Assembly (NCBI RefSeq): GCF_021462285.1
Contig: NZ_CP082787.1
Span: 2,294,001 to 2,358,000, forward strand
Source of the DNA: Serratia entomophila
GTDB lineage: Bacteria > Pseudomonadota > Gammaproteobacteria > Enterobacterales > Enterobacteriaceae
Direction of reading: 5' to 3'
DNA length: 64,000 bases
This document shows positions 15,839 through 24,568 of this stretch, piece after piece. Each line of letters starts with the position of its first letter. The stretch's first letter is position 1. The translations under genes were made by a program, and so were the position numbers. Below the pieces are notes generated by a model. That model searched no databases. It worked only from the letters and a program-made list of their open reading frames with translations, and was not told the DNA's origin.

Positions 15839-17992
15839 TTGCCGGTCAGCAATCGACGCCAGTTTATTAAACTCAGTGCGCAAACCGCAGGAGCCGTATT
15901 CGCGATGACTTCATTACCTAACAGTATCCGCCTGGCGATGGCGGCAGAGGGCGGCAGCGCCGCCAGCGATGAATTCCTGTGGCTGGAAGAGCTGCAGGGC
16001 AAGGCCGCCCAGCAGTGGGTGCAGCAGGAAAACCAGCGCACCGTCACGCGTTTTGCGCAGGGCGACGGTTTCCACCGCTTGGAACGGCAGGTGCTGGATA
16101 TCCTCAATAAAGACACTCAGATCCCCTGGGTCAGCAAACGCGGCGATTATTACTACAATTTCTGGCAGGATCAGGCCAATCCGCGCGGCCTGCTGCGCCG
16201 CACCACGCTGCAAGAGTACCGCAAGGCCAAGCCGGCCTGGGAAACGGTGCTGGACATCGACGCGTTGGGCAAAGCGGAGGGCAAGGACTGGGTATTCCAG
16301 GGATCGCAGCCGCTGGCGCCGGAATACCGCTATTGCCTGATCCAGCTGTCGCCGGACGGCGGGGACGCCACCGAAATCCGTGAATTCGATCTGACCGCCA
16401 AAACCTTCGTCAAGGGCGGTTTTACGCTGCCTGCGGCCAAAAGCCAGGCGGCGTGGGTCGATCGGGATACGCTGTACGTCGCCACTGATTTCGGGCCCGG
16501 CTCGATGACCCAGTCCGGTTATGCGCGCATCGCCAAGCGCTGGCGGCGCGGCACGCCGCTGAGCGCCGCCGAGACGCTGTATGAGGCGCAGCCGGAAGAT
16601 ATGGCGGTATTCGCCTATCACGATCGCACGCCGGGCTTTGAACGCGACTACGTGGGCCGCAACCTGGATTTCTACCGCCGCGAATACTTCCTGCTGACGC
16701 CGCAGGATCAAAAAATCAAGATTGATATCCCGGCAGACGCCGAGTTCAACACCCATCGCGAATGGCTGTTGATCAAACTGAGCAGCGACTGGCAGGTGGG
16801 CGGCAAAAGCTATCCTTCCGGCGCGCTGCTGGCGGCGCATTTCGACGACTATTTGGCGGGCAAGCGCGAGCTGCAGGTGCTGTTCACGCCAACGGCCCAG
16901 ATGGCGTTGAGCGGCTACAGCGGCACGCGCGGGAGCCTGATCCTCAGCATCATGGACAACGTGGTGAACCGTCTGGAGGTTCTGACGCCGCAAGGCGACG
17001 GCTGGCAGCGGCGGCCACTGGGCAACCCGGGCGGCATCAGCACCATTTCCGCCGGCGGCATAGATGAGGAAACCAACGATTATTTCCTGACCATCAGCGG
17101 CTTCCTGCAGCCGACCTCGCTGTACATGGGCAATCTCGACGGCGGCGAAGCGGAGCTGCTCAAGCAGGGGCCGCAGGACTTCGACGCCAGCGGCTACCAG
17201 GTCAGCCAGCATTTTGCCCGTTCCAAAGACGGCACCCGGGTGCCGTATTTCCAGATTGCGGCGAAAGATCTCAAACTGGATGGCGGCAACCCGACGCTGC
17301 TGTACGGCTACGGCGGCTTTGAAGTGTCGTTGCTGCCGGGCTATATGGGCAGCAAGGCGCCGGCCTGGCTGGAGCGCGGCGGGGTATACGTGGTGGCCAA
17401 TATCCGCGGCGGGGGGGAATATGGCCCGGCCTGGCACCAGGCGGCGCTCAAGCAGGATCGTCAACGCGCCTACGAGGATTTCGCGGCGGTGGGGGAAGAT
17501 CTGATTGCGCGAAAAGTGACGTCGTCACAGCACCTGGGCGCCCGCGGCGGCAGCAACGGCGGCCTGCTGGTCGGCAATATGTTGACGCAGTATCCGCAGC
17601 TGTTCGGCTGCATCGTCTGTGAGGTGCCGCTGCTGGACATGCAGCGCTATACTCAGCTTTCCGCCGGCGCCTCCTGGATCGCCGAATATGGCGATCCGTC
17701 CAAACCGGAGCAGTGGGCCTACATCAAGGCCTTTTCGCCGTATCACAATATCAAGCCGCAGGTGGCTTATCCGCCGGTGCTGTTCTATACCGCCACCAGC
17801 GACGATCGGGTCAACCCGGCGCATGCGCGCAAGATGGCGGCGCGCATGCAGCAGATGGGTTATCAGCAGGTGTATTTCTACGAGAATACCGAGGGCGGGC
17901 ACAGCGCGGCGGCCGACAAGCAACAGGCGGCCTTCCATAGTGCGCTGGTCAGCGAATTCATGTGGGCTCAGCTGAGCCGCAAGCCGGCCTAA
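15839..17992 (+). CDS. Tat-exported prolyl oligopeptidase family (S9) serine peptidase
   Basis: A protein of about 717 aa of the S9 family. Residues near the start contain the twin-arginine signal SNRRQFIKLSAQTAGAVFAM followed by an AMA-AE-like cleavage site, so it should be exported folded to the periplasm. A beta-propeller region fills roughly residues 80-440. The alpha/beta-hydrolase domain carries the nucleophile in GARGGSNGGLLVGNM, Asp in TATSDDRVNPAHARK and His in EGGHSAAADK. I chose the TTG at 15839 because AAAAGGAG sits 6 nt upstream; an in-frame ATG at 15806 lacks a ribosome site and adds 11 residues before the Tat motif. A strong terminator follows. Substrates are expected to be short proline-containing peptides. 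Confidence 0.85.
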   Translation: MPVSNRRQFIKLSAQTAGAVFAMTSLPNSIRLAMAAEGGSAASDEFLWLEELQGKAAQQWVQQENQRTVTRFAQGDGFHRLERQVLDILNKDTQIPWVSKRGDYYYNFWQDQANPRGLLRRTTLQEYRKAKPAWETVLDIDALGKAEGKDWVFQGSQPLAPEYRYCLIQLSPDGGDATEIREFDLTAKTFVKGGFTLPAAKSQAAWVDRDTLYVATDFGPGSMTQSGYARIAKRWRRGTPLSAAETLYEAQPEDMAVFAYHDRTPGFERDYVGRNLDFYRREYFLLTPQDQKIKIDIPADAEFNTHREWLLIKLSSDWQVGGKSYPSGALLAAHFDDYLAGKRELQVLFTPTAQMALSGYSGTRGSLILSIMDNVVNRLEVLTPQGDGWQRRPLGNPGGISTISAGGIDEETNDYFLTISGFLQPTSLYMGNLDGGEAELLKQGPQDFDASGYQVSQHFARSKDGTRVPYFQIAAKDLKLDGGNPTLLYGYGGFEVSLLPGYMGSKAPAWLERGGVYVVANIRGGGEYGPAWHQAALKQDRQRAYEDFAAVGEDLIARKVTSSQHLGARGGSNGGLLVGNMLTQYPQLFGCIVCEVPLLDMQRYTQLSAGASWIAEYGDPSKPEQWAYIKAFSPYHNIKPQVAYPPVLFYTATSDDRVNPAHARKMAARMQQMGYQQVYFYENTEGGHSAAADKQQAAFHSALVSEFMWAQLSRKPA

Positions 17993-18016
17993 GGCGTCAG
18001 CTATTTTTCCTGCCAT

Positions 18017-18047
18017 AAAAAAACCGGGGCTTTGCCCCGGTTTTTTT
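18017..18047. terminator. Bidirectional terminator between the S9 peptidase gene and dtpA
   Basis: Perfect 14-bp inverted repeat: seven A plus CCGGGGC pairs with GCCCCGG plus seven T around a TTT loop. It serves both convergent genes. Confidence 0.95.
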
Positions 18048-18073
18048 ATAATGCGTAGCTAGCCTGCCGGCAA

Positions 18074-19594
18074 TCAGTGGGCCGTGGCGGCGGCCTGCGC
18101 TTTCTTCTGGGTATCTTCAGCGTTATCCAGGGTCATGCGGTACAGCTTCGGCGCAGTCAGCATCATCAGGATGGCGATCACCGCGGTAGCGATACCGATT
18201 TGCATAAACACGTGGCTGTAGATGGCCAGCGAAGCGTGCGCGTCGCTGATGTCGCTCGGCACTGCGGTCAGGCCGGCGACTTTACCGGCGATCAGCGCGG
18301 CGGCGGCGGTGGTCAGGAACCATGAACCCATGATGAAGCCCATCAGGCGCTGCGGCACCAGCTGCGCCACCATCGCCAGGCCCAGGCCCGAGATCATCAG
18401 CTCACCGATGCTCTGCAGCGCATAGCTCAGGATCAGCCAGTTAACGGAGACGATGCCCTGTTCGTTGGCGAAGCTGGCGCCCCACGGCAGCACCAGGAAG
18501 GCGCAAGAGCACAGGATCATGCCGAACGCGAACTTGTGCGGCATTGGCAGGCGGTCGCCCATCTTGTTGTACAGCGCGGCCAGAATCGGGCTGGCCAGCA
18601 TGATCCAGAACGGGTTCAGCGCCTGGTACTGCTCAGGCTCGAACGCCACGCCGAGGATGCTGTGTTCCACGTTGTGGATGGCGAAGAAGTTCAGGGAGGT
18701 AGGCATCTGGCTGTACAGCACGAAGAATACCACCGCTTCCAGCATCAGCAGGAAAGCGACAATCATCTTGCGGCGTGCGGCGCCGTGCAACGCAAAGGTC
18801 TCTTTGGCGAACACGATAACGATGCCGGCCGAGATGATCGCCAGCGCCCAGCGGGCAATCACCTGGTTGTGCAGCAACCAGCTGGAAACCGCGATCAGCG
18901 CCACCACGCCAACCAGCACCATCAGCAGCTTCGGCAGGTGCAGCGGTTTGAAGTCCGGTTTGGAGCCGTGCTTTTTCACCCATTTGTGGCAGAACATAAA
19001 GTTGACCAGGGTGATCAGCATGCCCACCACGCTCAGAGAGAAGGCGACGCTCCAGCCGTATTTCGCCGCCAGCCACGGGGTGGCCAGCATAGAGAAGAAG
19101 GAACCGATGTTCACCGACATATAGTACATGGTGAAGGCGCCATCGAGGCGCGGGTCGTCTTTCTCGTAGCAGGTCGACAGCAGCGAGGATGGGTTGGCCT
19201 TGAACAGGCCGCTGCCCACGGCGATGGTCGCCATGCCCAGATAAACCCAGAAGATCTCGTGGCCGGAGTAGGCCACCATCGCGTAACCGGCGGCCAGCAC
19301 CAGCGCGCCCAGCACGATCACGCGCTTGGACCCCAGCACTTTGTCGCCCAGCCAGCCGCCGATGGCGACAAAGCCGTACACCAGCGCACTGAAGGAGGAG
19401 AACAGGGTAATGGAGTCGGCTTCGCTCAGGCCAAGCATCTTGACCAGGTAAACCGCCATGATGCCTTGCAGGCCGTAGTAACCGAAGCGCTCCCAGAGTT
19501 CGATCGAGAAGATCAGGTAGAACGCCTTAGGCTGTTTGAAGGCGTTGAGACTCACGCTTTCCGGTTGTTTGCTGTTGTTGTTTGCTGTTGACAC
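18074..19594 (-). CDS. dtpA: Dipeptide/tripeptide permease DtpA (POT family)
   Basis: A 506-aa proton-coupled oligopeptide transporter with about 14 membrane helices. The POT signature [10 protein letters not shown] lies near residue 33. FYSINxGS-type motif appears as [14 protein letters not shown], and [14 protein letters not shown] is in a later helix. It imports di- and tripeptides across the inner membrane. The start is a GTG at 19594 with AGAGGT 8 nt upstream, giving the [11 protein letters not shown]-terminus like E. coli DtpA. Order with gst and nth is conserved. In E. coli the gene is under OmpR control; I did not identify an OmpR site in the long upstream region. Confidence 0.96.
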   Translation of the reverse strand: MSTANNNSKQPESVSLNAFKQPKAFYLIFSIELWERFGYYGLQGIMAVYLVKMLGLSEADSITLFSSFSALVYGFVAIGGWLGDKVLGSKRVIVLGALVLAAGYAMVAYSGHEIFWVYLGMATIAVGSGLFKANPSSLLSTCYEKDDPRLDGAFTMYYMSVNIGSFFSMLATPWLAAKYGWSVAFSLSVVGMLITLVNFMFCHKWVKKHGSKPDFKPLHLPKLLMVLVGVVALIAVSSWLLHNQVIARWALAIISAGIVIVFAKETFALHGAARRKMIVAFLLMLEAVVFFVLYSQMPTSLNFFAIHNVEHSILGVAFEPEQYQALNPFWIMLASPILAALYNKMGDRLPMPHKFAFGMILCSCAFLVLPWGASFANEQGIVSVNWLILSYALQSIGELMISGLGLAMVAQLVPQRLMGFIMGSWFLTTAAAALIAGKVAGLTAVPSDISDAHASLAIYSHVFMQIGIATAVIAILMMLTAPKLYRMTLDNAEDTQKKAQAAATAH

Positions 19595-20198
19595 TGGTAC
19601 CTCTGTTTTTTCGCAGCCCGACTCAAGCAGACGGGAAAGTGCAAAAGGTGATGCGGAACTGCATCCTTCTGCGTTGTTATAGGATGGAATGACGGCGGTT
19701 AATGTTCACTATCTTTGTCAACGAGGCAAGCCGTTTGTCATATTCGGTTACATATATCGCTGGCGGGATTATGCAGCGATGTTGCAAATGTTATGCAGTA
19801 TTAACTTTTGAGTTTGTATGCTTTGCCGATTTTTTATCTTGATTAAAAGCTATACGGAATTTAAACAGGTGTATATTCTGCTGATTTGCTGTTTTTTGGT
19901 TCATCTCGGTAGTGGTGGTGAATAATCCATTGGATTGTTGTGCATATGGGGTGTTTTGTAAAATTATAGAAATTTAAGAAAATGAGGCTGGCATTTGTAA
20001 ACGCAATGTGATCCCGAAAGCGTGATGTTTACCGCAATTTTTAACTAATTTTCCGCTTGAAATTAACGTTGGGATGGGTTTTTCGCTGAAATCCTCGATA
20101 ACACCGGGGTTACTGCTGCGCAATATCACATTTCTGATAAAAAATAAGCCGCAGAGCGAGGAGGTTAACGGCGGGCGCGGGGAGGCGCCCTGCAGGCA
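19595..20198. other. Long AT-rich intergenic region between dtpA and nth
   Basis: These 604 nt lie upstream of dtpA and downstream of nth (both minus strand). The stretch from about 19780 to 20060 is clearly AT-richer than the surrounding genes. It would hold the dtpA promoter and any OmpR sites. A GC hairpin, GGGCGC / GCGCCC, lies near the nth end without a T-tract. No convincing coding frame or named RNA is visible. An sRNA or a long dtpA leader cannot be excluded from sequence. Confidence 0.55.
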
Positions 20199-20840
20199 TC
20201 AGGCGTCGGGATACACCTTCTCTTTAAACTCGCACAGGTCTTCGATAATGCAGGAGCCGCAGCGCGGCTTACGCGCGATGCAGGTATAGCGCCCGTGCAG
20301 GATCAGCCAGTGGTGGCAGTCGACCTTGAACTCGGGGGGAACCACTTTCAGCAGCTGCTCCTCGACCAGATCGACGTTCTTTCCCGGTGCGAAGCGAGTG
20401 CGGTTGCACACCCGGAAGATATGGGTGTCTACGGCGATGGTCGGCCAGCCAAAGGCGGTGTTGAGCACCACGTTGGCGGTTTTGCGTCCTACGCCCGGCA
20501 GCGCCTCCAGCGCAGCGCGGTCTTCGGGCACCTCGCCGCCGTGCAGCTCCAGCAGCATGCGGCAGGTTTTAATCACGTTTTCGGCCTTGCTGTTGAACAA
20601 GCCGATGGTCTTGATGTATTCCTTTACGCCGTCAACGCCCAACGCCAGCATGGCGGCGGGGGTGTTGGCGACCGGATAGAGCCTGGCGGTCGCTTTGTTG
20701 ACGCTGACGTCGGTGGCCTGCGCGGAGAGCAGCACCGCAATCAGCAGTTCGAATGGGGTGCTGTACACCAGCTCGGTTGTCGGATGCGGGTTGTTGTCCC
20801 GCAGCCGGGTCAGAATTTCCAGTCGCTTCTGCTTATTCAT
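20199..20840 (-). CDS. nth: Endonuclease III (Nth)
   Basis: A 213-aa DNA glycosylase/AP lyase of base-excision repair acting on oxidised pyrimidines. Catalytic Lys120 lies in the helix-hairpin-helix LPGVGRKTANVV, and Asp138 is in AVDTHIFR, both at E. coli positions. The C-terminal 4Fe-4S loop is CIARKPRCGSCIIEDLC, with C-x6-C-x2-C-x5-C spacing. Its start codon overlaps the rsxE stop by 1 nt, so translation is coupled to the Rsx operon as in other enterics. Confidence 0.98.
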   Translation of the reverse strand: MNKQKRLEILTRLRDNNPHPTTELVYSTPFELLIAVLLSAQATDVSVNKATARLYPVANTPAAMLALGVDGVKEYIKTIGLFNSKAENVIKTCRMLLELHGGEVPEDRAALEALPGVGRKTANVVLNTAFGWPTIAVDTHIFRVCNRTRFAPGKNVDLVEEQLLKVVPPEFKVDCHHWLILHGRYTCIARKPRCGSCIIEDLCEFKEKVYPDA

Positions 20841-21541
20841 CAGGCTTTCTCTGCGCGTCCTTGTGTCAACGTCGGTTCGACGGCCAGAGCCTGACTCTTG
20901 CGCGCCTTCATTTTCTCGTCAATCAGGTATTTCACCGCCAGCAGCAGGCCCAGGCCGATAAAGGCGCCCGGTGGCAGCATCGCCAGCAGGAAGGGGCTGT
21001 CGAAGTGCACCACTTCGATGCGCAGCACCTTGGCCCAGCTGCCCAGCAGCATGTCGGCGCCGTCGAACAGCGTGCCGTTGCCCAGCAGTTCACGCATCGA
21101 GCCCAGCGTCACCATCACGCCGGTAGCGCCGAGACCGATGGCCAGGCCATCCAGCGCCGACAGGCCGACAGGCTTCCTGGCGGCTACCGCTTCGGCGCGC
21201 CCAACCACGATGCAGTTGGTGACGATCAGGGGAATAAAGATCCCCAGCGACTGATACAGGCCGAAGGCATAGGCGTTGATCAGCATCTGTACGATGCTCA
21301 CTACCGCCGCGATAATCATCACGTAAATCGGGATGCGCACTTCGCTTGGCACCCAGCGGCGCACCGCCGAGATGGAGGCGTTGGTCAGCGTCAGCACCAG
21401 GGTGGTGGCCAGCCCCAGGCCGAGCGCATTGGTCACGGTGGAGGTCACGGCCAGCAGGGGGCACATCCCCAGCAGCTGCACCAGGGCGGAGTTGTTCTTC
21501 CACAACCCCTGGACGATCAATTCTTTGGCTTCACTACTCAT
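20840..21541 (-). CDS. rsxE: Electron transport complex subunit RsxE
   Basis: A 233-aa inner-membrane subunit with about six helices, paralogous to RsxA. Family segments are [27 protein letters not shown], including the conserved cysteine region, and [16 protein letters not shown], whose cysteine is thought to coordinate an iron-sulfur centre together with RsxA. In the Rsx/Rnf complex it helps move electrons from a cytosolic donor through the membrane, keeping SoxR reduced in E. coli. It overlaps rsxG by 4 nt (ATGA) and nth by 1 nt. Confidence 0.95.
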   Translation of the reverse strand: MSSEAKELIVQGLWKNNSALVQLLGMCPLLAVTSTVTNALGLGLATTLVLTLTNASISAVRRWVPSEVRIPIYVMIIAAVVSIVQMLINAYAFGLYQSLGIFIPLIVTNCIVVGRAEAVAARKPVGLSALDGLAIGLGATGVMVTLGSMRELLGNGTLFDGADMLLGSWAKVLRIEVVHFDSPFLLAMLPPGAFIGLGLLLAVKYLIDEKMKARKSQALAVEPTLTQGRAEKA

Positions 21542-22167
21542 TCGCTGGCTCCACAGGCAGGCAGGTTATCAAGTTTAGGCGGCAGCGTTTCCATATACAA
21601 CGCCGTGCGGCGCACTGCATTCACTACCGCGCGCGGGGTGATGGTGGCGCCGGTGAATTGATCGAACATACCGCCGTCTTTCTTCACCGCCCAGCGTTTA
21701 TCGTCCGGGCCTTCAATTTTCTTGCCGCTGAAGAAGGAAATCCAGTCGGAAATACGCAGTTCGATTTTGTCGCCCAGGCCCGGGGTTTCGTGGTGCGAGA
21801 TAACCCGGGTGCCCAGCACCGTGCCGCTGAAATCGGCGCCGACCAGCAGCTGAATCGCGCCGGAGTAACCATCCGGCGCGGTGGTTTCCAGCGCGGCGGC
21901 GCTCGGCTGGCCGTTCTTGCGCGCCAGGTACAGGCGATGCGGCGCGTCGTTGCCCAATGCCGGGTTGCTGACCAGGAAGCACTCGGTTTGCATGTCGTTG
22001 TCGTAGTTTTCCGGCGGCACTACCTGATCGAGCAGCGCTTTCTGCTGCAGCGCCGCCTGATGCGCGATGGTTTTCTGCGTCAGGCCGTTCACCACCGCGG
22101 TCAAACCTGTGGTCACCGCCGCGAAAACCGCCAGCGTAGTGCCATGCTTTCTCATTGACTTAAGCAT
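21538..22167 (-). CDS. rsxG: Electron transport complex subunit RsxG
   Basis: A 209-aa protein with one N-terminal membrane helix ([17 protein letters not shown]) and a periplasmic FMN-binding domain. The covalent FMN attachment threonine lies in the motif [10 protein letters not shown], at about Thr175. [21 protein letters not shown] and [12 protein letters not shown] are the family blocks. It lies 9 nt downstream of rsxD and overlaps rsxE. Length and start match E. coli RsxG (MLKTIRKHG versus MLKSMRKHG here). Confidence 0.96.
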   Translation of the reverse strand: MLKSMRKHGTTLAVFAAVTTGLTAVVNGLTQKTIAHQAALQQKALLDQVVPPENYDNDMQTECFLVSNPALGNDAPHRLYLARKNGQPSAAALETTAPDGYSGAIQLLVGADFSGTVLGTRVISHHETPGLGDKIELRISDWISFFSGKKIEGPDDKRWAVKKDGGMFDQFTGATITPRAVVNAVRRTALYMETLPPKLDNLPACGASE

Positions 22168-22176
22168 CGCGGCTCC

Positions 22177-23262
22177 TTAACGATGGCCGTACACGCGTGG
22201 CTGCGTGTAGTGGTCGATTAACGGTACGGTGATGTTGGCCAGCAACACGGCGAAGGCGACGCCGTCCGGATAGCCGCCATACACGCGGATCAGCCACACC
22301 AGCAGGCCAATCAGCGCGCCGTAGATCAGTCGGCCTTTGGGGGTGGTGGAGGCGCTGACCGGGTCGGTAGCGATGAAAAACGCGCCCAGCATGCTGGCGC
22401 CGGAGAACAGATGGATCAGCGGTGACGCCTGATGGGCAGGATCCAGCATCCAGGCCAAGCCGGAACAAACGGCGATCGCCGCCAGCATGCTGAACGGGAT
22501 CTGCCAGTGAATCAGCCGGCGGGCCAGCATAAACAGGCCGCCGGCCAGGAAACCGAGGTTGACCCACTGCCAGCCAATGCCCGCCAGCACGCCGCCGAAC
22601 AGCGGCTGCTGCAGCATCTGCTCGACGCTGTGGCCGCTGCGCAGACCGGTTTTGAAGCCGTCGAGCGGGGTAGCCTGGCTGATGCCGTCCACGCCCATCT
22701 GCAGTTCATGAATAGTGGCGCCCTGCAGGGTGTGGCCGCTGAAAATGGTCAGCAGGGTATCCTGGAACGACAGCGCGGTGGCGCGCAGCGCGTCCGGCGG
22801 CAGCCAACTGGTCATCTGCACCGGGAAGGCGATAAGCAGCACTACATAGCCGACCATCGCCGGGTTAAACGGGTTCTGCCCCAGACCGCCGTACAGCTGT
22901 TTGGCGATCACGATGGCGAAGAAGGTGCCGATGACGATCATCCACCAGGGGGCCAGCGGCGGCAGGCTGACGCCGAGCAGCAGGGCGGTCAGCAGCGCTG
23001 AGTTGTCCGCCAGCCGGCTGCGCACCGGCAGCTTGCGCAGCGCCAGAATGGCGCCTTCAGCCAACAGCGCGACGATCATCGCCAGCGCGGTCTGCACCAG
23101 CGTGCCGTAACCGAAAAACCACAGCTGCGCGGCAATGCCGGGGATACAGGCCAACATCACCCACAGCATGATGCGGCTGGTGCTTTGCTGGTTATGGGTA
23201 AAAGGTGAACTGGCGATGTGTAAGCCTTTGGCGGCTGTGGGTGATATCGGCCTGAACTTCAT
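22177..23262 (-). CDS. rsxD: Electron transport complex subunit RsxD
   Basis: A 361-aa inner-membrane protein with about 9-10 helices. It is the second covalent-flavin subunit; the likely FMN-bearing threonine is in [11 protein letters not shown] (about residue 198). Other conserved blocks are [21 protein letters not shown] and [18 protein letters not shown]. In E. coli rsxD follows rsxC directly. Here it is the first gene of a detached rsxDGE-nth unit, because a plus-strand regulator gene and a hairpin lie between rsxC and rsxD. The ribosome site is weak. A TATAAT candidate promoter is about 70 nt upstream. Confidence 0.95.
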   Translation of the reverse strand: MKFRPISPTAAKGLHIASSPFTHNQQSTSRIMLWVMLACIPGIAAQLWFFGYGTLVQTALAMIVALLAEGAILALRKLPVRSRLADNSALLTALLLGVSLPPLAPWWMIVIGTFFAIVIAKQLYGGLGQNPFNPAMVGYVVLLIAFPVQMTSWLPPDALRATALSFQDTLLTIFSGHTLQGATIHELQMGVDGISQATPLDGFKTGLRSGHSVEQMLQQPLFGGVLAGIGWQWVNLGFLAGGLFMLARRLIHWQIPFSMLAAIAVCSGLAWMLDPAHQASPLIHLFSGASMLGAFFIATDPVSASTTPKGRLIYGALIGLLVWLIRVYGGYPDGVAFAVLLANITVPLIDHYTQPRVYGHR

Positions 23263-23641
23263 AGAGTAACGACACCTTGCTTTGCCGGACTTGCGGCAGT
23301 TTCATCGCGCCGCACGACAGGGCGCTGTAAAAATTATAGCCGAGCATTCTACCTGATTCGCCGCAAGGGTAATACGCCTTAATAATAAGGGTATTCGGCT
23401 TTTAGCACACATTGAGGGGGCTATGAATCGGCGTGGCGCGATCGGATTTTTTTTCATCAGGAAAATGCGGTAATTTGTCTGCATGATGCGAAAATGCCTC
23501 GAAAAAATCCGCCGGGTAAGACTGGATAACCCCATGAATAAAATGTGGTTTTTGGTTCATTTTTTCGCACAAAATAACAACTTTTGCATAATCCATGTGG
23601 GTTACTATCCCGACCATAACTGAGTTAGTGAAAGCATAATA
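23263..23641. other. Divergent intergenic region between rsxD and the Rob-like regulator
   Basis: These 379 nt separate rsxD (minus) from the AraC/Rob-like gene (plus). The -10 candidate for rsxD is at 23333-23338. A bulged hairpin, AATAC-g-CCTTA / TAAGG-GTATT, lies around 23371-23395. Two short minus-strand reading frames here have no ribosome sites and are not credible genes. Confidence 0.6.
23333..23338 (-). promoter_or_regulatory. Candidate -10 of an independent rsxDGE-nth promoter
   Basis: On the minus strand this is a perfect TATAAT, which would start transcription about 64 nt before the rsxD ATG. The matching -35 is poor (GCGAAT at 17 nt). The need for a promoter here follows from the split of the rsx operon. 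Confidence 0.4.
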
Positions 23642-24535
23642 ATGACAAATGAAGACATTTTTTTTATTGAAGAGCTAATAGAGTGGGTTGAGATACATCT
23701 GGAGAAAAGGCCTAACCTGGACGAAGTCGCGCGCATTTCCGGTTATTCCAAATGGCATCTGCAGCGTAAGTTCAAACGCATTACCGGCATTCAGCTCGCC
23801 ACCTATATCCGTTCGCGTATCCTGACGCGCGCCGCGGTGGCGCTGCGCATCACCCGTCGCTCCATCATCGAGATTTCCGATGAGCTGGGGTTCGACTCGC
23901 AGCAGACTTTCACCCGCATGTTCAAGCAGCGCTTTGGCACCACCCCCAACCGTTACCGCTCAATGGATCACTGGGAGGTGAAGAATCTGATGCCGCGCTT
24001 CAACTTCGAAGCGAGCTACGGCGCCGGTTATTACCCGGAGGTGAAGCGCCTGATGATGCCGGACCTGCAGCTGGTGGGCTTTACGCGCCAGCTGGACTTC
24101 AGCACAGAGCAGGAAATCGAGTATTCCTCCTGCATGGCGATGAAAGACGAAATCTTCAACGACTTTTTCAAAGGCTTGAACGTTGATTGCCACCGCATCT
24201 ACAGCATTCATTCGGTCCGCAATCAGCACGTGGATGATTTTTCATTTACCCACGTGATGGCGGTGGAGCCCGAAAACCGCAAGGATATTCTTTCCGGTCA
24301 CCAGATCGAAAATATCCATATCCCCGCGCGTGAGTATATCTCGATCAATCATCAGGGATCGGCCAAAGAGTGCCTGCAATTCTTCGGTTATCTGGTGTCC
24401 CATGTGATGCCGGGGCTGCGGCATGAGGTGAAGGGCAGCGTGGAGCTGGAAATCATTCAGACCAAGGACTGGACGCCGGAATCCAAAATGCGCCAGATTG
24501 AAGTGGATTATACCTACCTGATTTCTATCGACTGA
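23642..24535 (+). CDS. Rob-like AraC family regulator with GyrI-like domain, inserted in the rsx locus
   Basis: A 297-aa regulator. The N-terminal DNA-binding domain (residues 1-110) resembles MarA/SoxS/Rob, with the two helices in LDEVARISGYSKWHLQRKFKRITG and IIEISDELGFDSQQTFTRMFKQRFGTTPNRYR. The rest (about 120-297) is a GyrI-like effector domain, as in Rob. It lies on the opposite strand between rsxC and rsxD, which are adjacent in E. coli. Rsx keeps SoxR reduced in E. coli, and SoxS, MarA and Rob share a regulon, so the placement may be functional, but that is inference. The canonical rob gene is elsewhere in enterics (not linked to rsx), so this is probably a paralogue. The ribosome site (GAAAG) is weak. 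Confidence 0.85.
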   Translation: MTNEDIFFIEELIEWVEIHLEKRPNLDEVARISGYSKWHLQRKFKRITGIQLATYIRSRILTRAAVALRITRRSIIEISDELGFDSQQTFTRMFKQRFGTTPNRYRSMDHWEVKNLMPRFNFEASYGAGYYPEVKRLMMPDLQLVGFTRQLDFSTEQEIEYSSCMAMKDEIFNDFFKGLNVDCHRIYSIHSVRNQHVDDFSFTHVMAVEPENRKDILSGHQIENIHIPAREYISINHQGSAKECLQFFGYLVSHVMPGLRHEVKGSVELEIIQTKDWTPESKMRQIEVDYTYLISID

Positions 24536-24564
24536 ATAACGCCTTGCGCAGTGCAAGGCGTTAT
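24536..24564. terminator. Strong hairpin between the convergent regulator gene and rsxC
   Basis: Perfect 12-bp stem ATAACGCCTTGC / GCAAGGCGTTAT with a 5-nt loop starts directly after the regulator stop codon. It ends 4 nt before the rsxC stop, which reads from the other strand. The T-tracts are poor on both strands (CGTCTTACTTTTT on the plus strand). It probably terminates both genes and isolates rsxABC from rsxDGE. Confidence 0.75.
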
Positions 24565-24568
24565 CGTC

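Noticed and set aside
15914..17464. A 516-codon minus-strand open frame opposite the S9 peptidase gene
   Set aside because: Shadow of a conserved gene in GC-rich DNA; composition is histidine/glutamine/arginine-rich without motifs.
23402..23617. Small minus-strand frame (71 codons) upstream of rsxD
   Set aside because: No ribosome site and no recognisable features; it overlaps the promoter region of the Rob-like gene.
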